A stretch of DNA of 5,024 nt. It comes from an uncultured Clostridium sp. (GTDB lineage Bacteria; Bacillota; Clostridia; UBA1212; UBA1255). Position 1 is the stretch's first letter. Each line of letters starts with the position of its first letter. Positions 1-5,024 of this stretch are shown in pieces. Position numbers and translations under genes: made by a program. Location: positions 1 through 5,024 of the forward strand of contig USLW01000192.1 of the NCBI GenBank assembly GCA_900555605.1, given 5' to 3'. Below the pieces are notes generated by a model, which saw only the letters and a program-made list of their open reading frames with translations, made no database searches and was not told the origin of the DNA.

Positions 1-83
1 AGATTATGGTGGCACAGTTTGCCGTTGACTATGTAAAAACACCGGAACAGCTCTACGGTCCGCTTTCTGAACCGGGGGTCTGA
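1..83 (+). CDS. C-terminal end of an unidentified protein (5' end outside window)
   Basis: An open frame enters from the left edge (first full codon at base 3) and ends at TGA 81-83. It gives 26 residues with a tail reading VDYVKTPEQLYGPLSEPGV. I do not recognise the family from so short a tail. The following ATG lies only two bases after this stop, and its ribosome-binding site is inside these last codons, so this frame is very probably a real gene that is co-transcribed and translationally coupled with the exported glycosidase-like gene downstream. The evidence is the spacing and the shared strand; nothing can be said about function. Confidence 0.6.
   Translation, partial: IMVAQFAVDYVKTPEQLYGPLSEPGV
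74..78 (+). promoter_or_regulatory. Ribosome-binding site (GGGGG) of the exported GH-like gene
   Basis: GGGGG lies seven bases before ATG 86 and can pair with the CCUCC core of 16S rRNA through four G-C pairs and one G-U pair. It sits within the last codons of the upstream frame, so ribosomes terminating at 81-83 would be well placed to restart. It supports ATG 86 as the start, which is also the start that gives a normal signal peptide. Confidence 0.55.
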
Positions 84-85
84 TT

Positions 86-2614
86 ATGAAGCTGAAGCAG
101 ATTTGTATATGCATTTGTGCATTCTGTCTTGCTGTGACGGGGGGCTTGCTGCTGTATAGCCCCCCGTCGGCTGTCTTAGCGGACGAGACGGATGCACAGC
201 ACGGAGGGTTCACTGAAAATATGCCGGTATACGGAAATTTATATACGGAGTCATCTGATAAATATTTAATTACGGATGCTGCTATGCTCGGCGTCCAGTT
301 CTATGCGGTAACGGAATTTGATACCTTTGAGGTGTATATTGAAAAAGCGACCGCCTCGCGCAGTAGTGCCGTCGTATCTCTGTACAGGTGGAATACGAAT
401 TACGGAACAACACTTTCCCAGCCTCCGGTCTGTACGGAAACGATCAGTAAATTCGGAAGGAATGAATGGATTTCTCTTTCTGCGGCGAATCAATTGCCTG
501 CCGGTGAATACGCGGCAGTCGTAAGCGAAATCAGCAACGCTGCAGTAGGAGTGGTTTCGGCAGCTCCGGACAATATTCGGAATTACGAGGGGTATTCGCA
601 GACAGGCGGCGTCTTGATGGGGAGAATCCGATATCTGCATACGCCTGTCCATTTTTTTGGCGCTATATCTGAACCGGTCACACAGTATCGGACGTATGCC
701 GATACCTACGCGGTAACGGACGGATTGGACAGAACGGCCCCGCTGTATGCGGAAACCGGCGGGATGCGGGAAGGAAAATTTGTAGGTATCTTCTACCACA
801 CATGGCATAGCCGGTTTTATACGCATACAAGCTCCGATATCACAGAAATTCTGTCTCATTATACAATACAGGATTCTGATTACACAGGGGTAGATTGGGG
901 AAACTCTTTTTCTTATTTTTGGAATAAGCCTTTATTTGGTTATTACAGCGGCCTTGACACCTGGGTCCTGCGCAAGCACGCAGAACTGCTGGCCGATGCC
1001 GGTGTGGATGTAGTGATATTCGATAATACAAATGCTACGGATACATTTATGGAAGGTCTCCTCGCACTGCTTGAAACATTTTCAAAGGCGCGGGCGGATG
1101 GTGTGAAAACGCCCCGGATTTCCTTTATGCTGCCTATGTTCGGCCCCTATGAGGATACGGCTGCGCAGCTGCGGGAGCTATATACAAAAATTTATTCCAT
1201 GGGCAGATATCAGGATCTCTGGTTTTATTGGAAAGGAAAGCCCCTGATGATGGGTTGTCCGGATGCGCTGGACCCGTATGATGAAATAGATCGGCAGATT
1301 CTCGATTTCTTTACTTTCCGGCCGGCGAATCCTGCCTATCGCGAAGATTATGCACAGATTTTTGATGAAAACGGAAATGTCAGTACTTATATTATCCCGC
1401 CGCAGAACCATATCTGCTGGCAGTGGATTGCGACCTATCCCCAAACAGTGGCGCGGAATGCGGACGGCAGCGCAGAACAGATGTGTGTCAGCATTGCCCA
1501 GAATTGGAGTGCAGCGCAGGGGCTGACGGCCATGAACGCGGGAGACCAGGTTTTCGGCCGTTCCTATTCCGCAAAGCTGAATGGCCATGATCCGCGGGAA
1601 AATGCGAAGCTGTACGGTGCGAATTTCGCGGAGCAGTGGGAGTACGCGCTGGAGGTGGATCCGGAGTTTATCTTTATTACCGGCTGGAATGAGCTGCGTG
1701 CCGGGAAAAATGATGAGAGCTGGGGAACCGTGAATGGATTTGCGGATTTATTTAACGATAATTACAGCAGAGATATTGAACCGAGCGCCGGAGATTTGAA
1801 GGATCATTATTATTACCAGATGGTTTCTTATATTCGCCGCTTTAAAGGAACCAATAGGCCGGCCGCGGCTTCGGGACAGAAGCAGATCGATATTTTTGCG
1901 CAAACGGATCAATGGACAGACGTGACGCCGTATTTTACTTCCTATAGCGGGAATACGGAGGCACGTGACAGTCAAGGCTACGATCAATATTATTATACGG
2001 ATGAGACCGGAAGAAATGATATTATCGGGGCAAAGGTTGCGCGCGATGCGGAACATTTATATTTCATGGTGGAAACTGCGGAGACGCTGACGCCTGTCTC
2101 TGATCCGGGATGGATGCGTCTTTTTATCGAGGTCGAGGGCGCGGGCGGCGCCGATTGGGAAGGCTATCAATATATCATCAATCGCGGGAACCCCGGAGAA
2201 AAGGCTATTCTGGAGCGTTCTACCGGCGGATGGAATTGGGAGACTGTCGGTGAGGTAGACTATTCCGTGCAGGGCAGCCGGCTGCAGCTTGCGGTGCCGA
2301 AGGCACTGCTGAAAATAGAAGGCGATGATTTTACCATCAATTTCAAATGGTCTGACAATATGCAGACAGACGGCGACATTATGGACCTGTATCTCCATGG
2401 GGATGCGGCCCCGGGCGGCCGTTTTAAATACCAGTACCGAACAGTCCCCAAGGAGCCGGGATCTGCGAATGCTGCGCCGTCCGGTGCGGCCCTTTGGAAA
2501 AAAGCACTTCTGATCGGTTGCTTCTGTCTGGCCGGCGCCGGCATTGCGGCAGCCGCGGCGTTTGCTCTAAAAAAGAAGAAAAAACAGAATCATTTGTATA
2601 AGCGTGTTTCATAA
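86..2614 (+). CDS. Exported, membrane-anchored glycoside hydrolase-like protein (GH99/GH71/WbsX-like barrel plus CBM9/DOMON-like domain)
   Basis: This 842-residue protein is probably displayed on the outer face of the membrane and acts on a glycan; the substrate is unknown. Seen: a signal peptide at residues 1-32 (basic KLK, hydrophobic core, VLA before DE); a β-rich region at about 45-195; a barrel-like region at about 230-590; a β-sandwich at about 598-785; a hydrophobic helix at about 806-828; then a lysine-rich tail, giving an N-out/C-in topology. Barrel landmarks are GIFYHTWHSRF (234-244), VVIFDNTNA (309-317), LWFYWKGKPLMMG (378-390), WQW (445-447) and ITGWNEL (531-537). These resemble GH99/GH71/WbsX-type proteins, where the aspartate after the hydrophobic strand and the WNE glutamate (here D313 and E536) are plausible active-site acids. 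The 598-785 region looks like a CBM9/DOMON-type sugar-binding fold. Domain names come from memory of motif patterns. The start is fixed by the RBS and signal peptide. It follows the preceding stop by two bases, so it is likely the second gene of an operon. Exported location is well supported, enzyme class moderately, specificity not at all. Confidence 0.8.
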   Translation: MKLKQICICICAFCLAVTGGLLLYSPPSAVLADETDAQHGGFTENMPVYGNLYTESSDKYLITDAAMLGVQFYAVTEFDTFEVYIEKATASRSSAVVSLYRWNTNYGTTLSQPPVCTETISKFGRNEWISLSAANQLPAGEYAAVVSEISNAAVGVVSAAPDNIRNYEGYSQTGGVLMGRIRYLHTPVHFFGAISEPVTQYRTYADTYAVTDGLDRTAPLYAETGGMREGKFVGIFYHTWHSRFYTHTSSDITEILSHYTIQDSDYTGVDWGNSFSYFWNKPLFGYYSGLDTWVLRKHAELLADAGVDVVIFDNTNATDTFMEGLLALLETFSKARADGVKTPRISFMLPMFGPYEDTAAQLRELYTKIYSMGRYQDLWFYWKGKPLMMGCPDALDPYDEIDRQILDFFTFRPANPAYREDYAQIFDENGNVSTYIIPPQNHICWQWIATYPQTVARNADGSAEQMCVSIAQNWSAAQGLTAMNAGDQVFGRSYSAKLNGHDPRENAKLYGANFAEQWEYALEVDPEFIFITGWNELRAGKNDESWGTVNGFADLFNDNYSRDIEPSAGDLKDHYYYQMVSYIRRFKGTNRPAAASGQKQIDIFAQTDQWTDVTPYFTSYSGNTEARDSQGYDQYYYTDETGRNDIIGAKVARDAEHLYFMVETAETLTPVSDPGWMRLFIEVEGAGGADWEGYQYIINRGNPGEKAILERSTGGWNWETVGEVDYSVQGSRLQLAVPKALLKIEGDDFTINFKWSDNMQTDGDIMDLYLHGDAAPGGRFKYQYRTVPKEPGSANAAPSGAALWKKALLIGCFCLAGAGIAAAAAFALKKKKKQNHLYKRVS

Positions 2615-2643
2615 TTTACATTCCGCCTTTCGGGGGGTATAAT
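2615..2643 (+). promoter_or_regulatory. SigA-type promoter for cinA (TTTACA-N17-TATAAT)
   Basis: TTTACA at 2615-2620 matches the -35 consensus at five of six bases, and TATAAT at 2638-2643 is a perfect -10 element; the spacer is the optimal 17 bases. Transcription should start near 2650. The -35 box begins immediately after the stop codon of the preceding gene. The spacer ends in a run of six G (2632-2637). The promoter would let cinA be expressed independently of the upstream operon, and it leaves a leader of about 40 bases before the GTG start. Confidence 0.75.
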
Positions 2644-2670
2644 ATTCGAAGAATGATTTTACCCATAGAC

Positions 2671-2678
2671 GAAGGGAG
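2671..2678 (+). promoter_or_regulatory. Ribosome-binding site deciding the cinA start
   Basis: GAAGGGAG is the only good Shine-Dalgarno-like stretch before the conserved cinA sequence. It lies ten bases before GTG 2689, slightly long but usable. It lies downstream of ATG 2653, so it cannot serve that longer start, and it is too close to the in-frame TTG at 2680. Confidence 0.6.
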
Positions 2679-2688
2679 CTTGACAAAC

Positions 2689-3921
2689 GTGGAGAAGGTT
2701 GAGGTTTTATCTGTTGGAACGGAATTGCTGATGGGGCAGATTGCCAACACCAATGCACAATATATCTCGCGGCGTATGCCTGAGGTTGGGATGGGGGTAT
2801 TTTACCACAGCGTGGTGGGGGATAATCCGCAGCGTCTGGAGGCATGCCTGAAATTGGCGATGGAGCGCAGCGATGTCATTATCACTACAGGCGGTCTCGG
2901 CCCTACGCAGGACGATCTGACAAAGGAGACTGTTGCGCAGGCTTTGGGCCTGCAGATGGAGCTGCACGCGCCGAGCCGAGACCGCATCAAAGCATATTTT
3001 GAGAGTGCAGGCCGTGTGATGGTAGAAAGTAATTTTCGTCAGGCGTATTTTCCGTCCGGCAGTTTGATCATGGAAAATGACGAGGGCACTGCGCCGGGCT
3101 GCATTGTGGTCAGCGGAGAAAAAGTGTTGTTTATGCTGCCGGGACCTCCGCGGGAGCTGATCCCCATGTTTGATCGGCATGTTCTGCCTTATTTTAAAAA
3201 GCTGCATCAGGATATGCTGCATTCAAAATTCCTGCGGGTGGTAGGAATCGGAGAATCTTTAGTAGAACAGAAGATCCTTTCCCTGGTAAACGGTCAGACG
3301 AACCCAACGATTGCGACATATGCAAAAGACGGTATTGTTACGCTTCGCATTACGGCCCACGATGAAAACGGTATTTCCGGAAAGGAGCTGGCCGACCGTA
3401 TGAGCCGGGATGTGGTGGCGCTGCTGGGTGACAATGTCTATACAACGGAAGACGAAGAGCTGGAGCATACGGTATTTCGTCTGCTTCGGGAGAAAGGGCT
3501 GCATTTTGCCTGTGCGGAGTCCTGCACCGGGGGCCTGCTGGCAGAAAAAATGACGTCGGTTCCCGGGGCTTCCGCGGTCTTCGAGTGTGCTGCTGTTACT
3601 TACAGCAATGCTGCAAAAATCAATTTTCTCGGCGTGGACCCTGCGGTTATTGCACAATACGGGCCTGTGAGCAAAGAAACAGCCCTTGCGATGGTACAGG
3701 CTGCAGCGAAAATCTCGAAAGCACAGGCAGCGGTATCAATTACCGGGTACGCAGGGCCGGACGCAGGCGACAGGCCGGTGGGCACTGTGTTTATCGGAGT
3801 AAAGGCTCCGGGAACAGAATATGCGGAGGAATTTCATTTTACGGGAAACCGGGAACGGATTCGGACCCTGAGTGTGATCAACGCGCTGGATTTAGTGCGT
3901 AAAGCGATTCTGAAGCTATAA
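2689..3921 (+). CDS. cinA: CinA: competence/damage-inducible family, ADP-ribose pyrophosphatase / NMN amidohydrolase
   Basis: The 410-residue product has the usual full length and two-part build of CinA. The N-terminal MoaB/MogA-like region (about 1-165) shows VEVLSVGTELLMGQ, TTGGLGPTQDDL (66-77) and LPGPPRE (150-156); in characterised homologues this part hydrolyses ADP-ribose. A linker domain follows (about 180-250, including NPTIATYAKDG). The C-terminal PncC-type region (about 255-410) has CAESCTGG (275-282), VTYSNAAK (303-310) and ITGYAGP (351-357); in this family it deamidates nicotinamide mononucleotide to nicotinate mononucleotide. Role: cytoplasmic NAD salvage and clean-up of ADP-ribose, with a historical link to competence. 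I chose GTG 2689 because it begins exactly where family members begin, follows an SD, and lies downstream of the inferred transcription start; ATG 2653 would add 12 non-conserved residues with almost no leader. The loop after ITGYAGP (DAGDRPVG) is shorter than the common GGGTxxKPVG form. Identification is confident. Confidence 0.95.
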   Translation: MEKVEVLSVGTELLMGQIANTNAQYISRRMPEVGMGVFYHSVVGDNPQRLEACLKLAMERSDVIITTGGLGPTQDDLTKETVAQALGLQMELHAPSRDRIKAYFESAGRVMVESNFRQAYFPSGSLIMENDEGTAPGCIVVSGEKVLFMLPGPPRELIPMFDRHVLPYFKKLHQDMLHSKFLRVVGIGESLVEQKILSLVNGQTNPTIATYAKDGIVTLRITAHDENGISGKELADRMSRDVVALLGDNVYTTEDEELEHTVFRLLREKGLHFACAESCTGGLLAEKMTSVPGASAVFECAAVTYSNAAKINFLGVDPAVIAQYGPVSKETALAMVQAAAKISKAQAAVSITGYAGPDAGDRPVGTVFIGVKAPGTEYAEEFHFTGNRERIRTLSVINALDLVRKAILKL

Positions 3922-3936
3922 AGCAAAATTTTTGCT
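3922..3936. repeat. A/T-rich palindrome just after the cinA stop
   Basis: AGCAAAA and TTTTGCT are perfect 7-bp inverted arms separated by a single T, beginning one base after the cinA stop. As RNA it could form only AGC/GCT with a large A/T loop, or a weak stem without a proper loop, and no clean U tract follows, so I do not call it an intrinsic terminator. It could be a protein-binding dyad or chance in an A/T-rich gap. Confidence 0.35.
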
Positions 3937-3961
3937 GTCATATTTTGTTAAGTATAACAGC
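3934..3961 (+). promoter_or_regulatory. Imperfect stem-loop in the gap after cinA
   Basis: GCTGTCATAT (3934-3943) can pair with GTATAACAGC (3952-3961): nine pairs, including a terminal T·G pair, with one C/A mismatch and an eight-base loop. It contains the tighter dyad TGTTA-AGTA-TAACA (3946-3959). The sequence after it (CTTCATTTG) is not a U tract, so it is a poor fit for an intrinsic terminator. It may be an operator or an RNA element at the 3' end of cinA or in the leader of the next gene. Its last three bases are shared with the arm that can cover the next start codon. Pairing was read by eye; no energy was computed. Confidence 0.45.
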
Positions 3962-3981
3962 CTTCATTTGAAACACACTAA

Positions 3982-4014
3982 CATGGCAAAGGTTTCAATA
4001 TGTCATGGCAAAGG
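3982..4014 (+). repeat. 11-bp direct repeat, 22-bp period
   Basis: CATGGCAAAGG occurs at 3982-3992 and again at 4004-4014, exactly 22 bases apart, about two turns of the helix. The second copy supplies the AAAGG of the transferase ribosome-binding site. Possible explanations are tandem operator half-sites on one DNA face, or a small local duplication that also copied an SD-like sequence. The repeat is certain as sequence; function is unknown. Confidence 0.5.
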
Positions 4015-4017
4015 AAG
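4010..4017 (+). promoter_or_regulatory. Ribosome-binding site of the nucleotidyltransferase
   Basis: AAAGGAAG ends eight bases before ATG 4026, good Shine-Dalgarno geometry. It decides against the in-frame upstream ATG at 4005, which lies 5' of this SD and lacks one of its own. The site overlaps the second copy of the direct repeat and sits in the loop of the predicted start-codon stem. Confidence 0.7.
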
Positions 4018-4025
4018 TGTTTTTC

Positions 4026-5024
4026 ATGAAGGCTATTATTATGGCAGGCGGCGAAGGCATCCGGCTTAGACCGCTGACCTGCGGAATTCCCAAGCCGCTT
4101 GTACCGGTTGCGGATCAGCCGGTGCTCAGGCGGATCATCTGTTTGCTGGCAGAGCACGGAATTCGTAAAATTGCCGTTACACTGCAGTATCTGCCCGGCG
4201 AAATCAAAAATGAGCTGAAAACCATAGATCATGGGGAGCTGGAGATCAGCTGCTACACGGAGACGACGCCGTTAGGCACAGCCGGCAGCGTAAAAAACTG
4301 CGGTGATTTTTTAGATGAAGAGTTTGTTGTAATCAGCGGAGATGCGCTGACAGATGTGGATCTAACCGACGCGATCCGGGTTCACAGGCAGAGCGGCGCA
4401 AAAGCAACGCTGGTTGTAAAACGCGTGGGGGTGCCTGTGGAATACGGGGTGGTTCTTGCGGATTCCAATGGACAGATCGTTGGTTTTCAGGAAAAACCGT
4501 CCTGGGGAGAGGTTGCGAACAATCTTGTAAATACCGGCATATATATTCTTTCTCCGGAAGTTATGGCGCTTTGCGAAAAGGACCGGCAGACAGATTTTGC
4601 AAAGGATATTTTTCCGGAAATGCTGCGCAGAAATATGAAGCTGATGGCGTATGAAACACAGGCGTATTGGTGTGATATCGGTGATGCGGCTGCATATCGG
4701 AAGGCCAATATCGACAGCATTTCCGGCTGCGTGCGGCTGCGCCTGTCCGGCATGGAGCTGAAGCCCGGAATTTTTGTCGGAAAGAATACCATCGTGTCAG
4801 GAGACGTACAGATGACCCCGCCTGTTTATATAGGGGATAACTGTTACATTGCACACGGCTGTGTGCTGGGGGGGGCCGTAATCGGACACGGGTCCGTTCT
4901 GGATAAGGGGGCGGCTGTTTCCAATAGCGTAGTTTGGAATAATGTACGGATCGGTGAATCTGCTTCCGTAACAGATAGTATTCTCTGCGATAATACGGAT
5001 ATCCGATATGCGGCAGTTGTCAGC
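4026..5024 (+). CDS. Sugar-1-phosphate nucleotidyltransferase with left-handed β-helix (GCD1/ManC-like), 3' end outside window
   Basis: The frame is open for 333 codons to the window edge with no stop. The N-terminal region (about 1-230) is a Rossmann-like nucleotidyltransferase: MKAIIMAGGEGIRLRPLT (1-18), PKP (22-24), LGTAGSVK (83-90), VISGDALTD (102-110, a metal/sugar-phosphate-binding aspartate region), EYGVV (139-143), EKPSWGEV (156-163), VNTGIYIL (168-175) and WCDIGD (215-220). From about 245 onward, repeats such as VYIGDNCYI, AVIGHGSVL and VRIGESASV form a left-handed β-helix. The family makes NDP-sugars from sugar-1-phosphates and NTPs; the closest remembered type is the clostridial mannose-1-phosphate guanylyltransferase-like protein, often fused to a C-terminal phosphomannomutase domain. 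The edge hides whether that fusion exists here. The signature GxGTR reads GEGIR (Ile12 for Thr). The product is probably cytoplasmic, feeding cell-surface glycan synthesis. The start is set by the SD at 4010-4017; a start at 4005 would add seven residues. The exact nucleotide and sugar are not determined. Confidence 0.9.
   Translation, partial: MKAIIMAGGEGIRLRPLTCGIPKPLVPVADQPVLRRIICLLAEHGIRKIAVTLQYLPGEIKNELKTIDHGELEISCYTETTPLGTAGSVKNCGDFLDEEFVVISGDALTDVDLTDAIRVHRQSGAKATLVVKRVGVPVEYGVVLADSNGQIVGFQEKPSWGEVANNLVNTGIYILSPEVMALCEKDRQTDFAKDIFPEMLRRNMKLMAYETQAYWCDIGDAAAYRKANIDSISGCVRLRLSGMELKPGIFVGKNTIVSGDVQMTPPVYIGDNCYIAHGCVLGGAVIGHGSVLDKGAAVSNSVVWNNVRIGESASVTDSILCDNTDIRYAAVVS

Larger units (their letters stand above)
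3959..4034 (+). promoter_or_regulatory. Long-range inverted repeat covering the transferase start codon
   Basis: AGCCTTCAT (3959-3967) is the exact reverse complement of ATGAAGGCT (4026-4034), which is the start codon and next two codons of the nucleotidyltransferase. After a two-base bulge, GAAA (3970-3973) also pairs with TTTC (4022-4025), giving 13 base pairs around a 48-base loop that carries the Shine-Dalgarno sequence. In mRNA this would bury the start codon. It shares bases 3959-3961 with the preceding stem-loop, so the two structures compete at that edge. The complementarity is seen directly; a regulatory role is inference. Confidence 0.45.

Noticed and set aside
266..859. 197-codon open frame on the - strand inside the GH-like gene
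   Set aside because: It lies wholly opposite a well-supported coding region, has no recognisable domain and reads as a low-quality antisense shadow; the other - strand frames are of the same kind.
2569..2588. Two A6 runs at the end of the exported protein gene as a frameshift site
   Set aside because: They encode the lysine-rich cytoplasmic tail expected after a membrane helix; a -1 shift only exchanges a short tail and I see no stimulatory element.
2653..2688. Extra 12-residue N-terminus for CinA from ATG 2653
   Set aside because: It would begin almost at the inferred transcription start without an SD, and the residues do not resemble CinA; GTG 2689 fits family length and the ribosome-binding site.
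3931..3958. Possible promoter TTTGCT-16-TATAAC upstream of the transferase
   Set aside because: The -10-like hexamer is decent but the -35 match is only three of six and the whole element lies inside the stem-loop; too weak to list as a promoter.
4005..4025. In-frame upstream start for the transferase (adds MAKEVFF)
   Set aside because: No SD precedes it, whereas ATG 4026 has AAAGGAAG at ideal spacing and matches the usual MKA-I-I-MAGG family start.
3983..4069. 28-codon ORF overlapping the transferase start (ATG in the first direct-repeat copy)
   Set aside because: It has no Shine-Dalgarno sequence, its reading frame only arises from the repeat and the downstream gene's codons, and the peptide has no recognisable features. 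A leader-peptide role cannot be excluded but is unsupported.

Overview
The window looks like a piece of a moderate-GC Gram-positive (Bacillota, probably Clostridia) chromosome. The pointers are SD-led genes packed on one strand, a full-length two-domain CinA, a sugar-nucleotide transferase of the GCD1/ManC-like type common in Clostridia, and a large exported protein tethered by a C-terminal membrane helix. This placement is inference from protein character; no rRNA or other taxonomic marker is present. All convincing genes are on the + strand.

Layout: (1) bases 1-83 are the last 26 codons of an unidentified gene. (2) Two bases later begins an 842-residue exported protein with a signal peptide, a β-rich N-terminal region, a TIM-barrel-like region resembling GH99/GH71/WbsX-type proteins, a CBM9/DOMON-like β-sandwich and a C-terminal membrane anchor. 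(3) A near-consensus SigA promoter (TTTACA-17-TATAAT) starts at the first base after its stop codon and drives cinA, whose most likely start is GTG at 2689. (4) A 104-base gap (3922-4025) is rich in dyads and repeats: a 7-bp palindrome, a 10-position hairpin, an 11-bp direct repeat with a 22-bp period, and a long-range inverted repeat that would bury the next start codon. (5) A nucleotidyltransferase with left-handed β-helix repeats starts at 4026 and runs off the window end after 333 codons.

The exported protein and the transferase both point to extracellular or surface carbohydrate metabolism, while CinA is a housekeeping NAD-salvage/nucleotide-repair enzyme. The promoter before cinA suggests it is not wholly dependent on the upstream operon. 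I see no tRNA, rRNA, CRISPR, insertion sequence or phage feature. The points most worth following up are the uncharacterised membrane-tethered glycosidase-like protein and the structured leader of the transferase gene.
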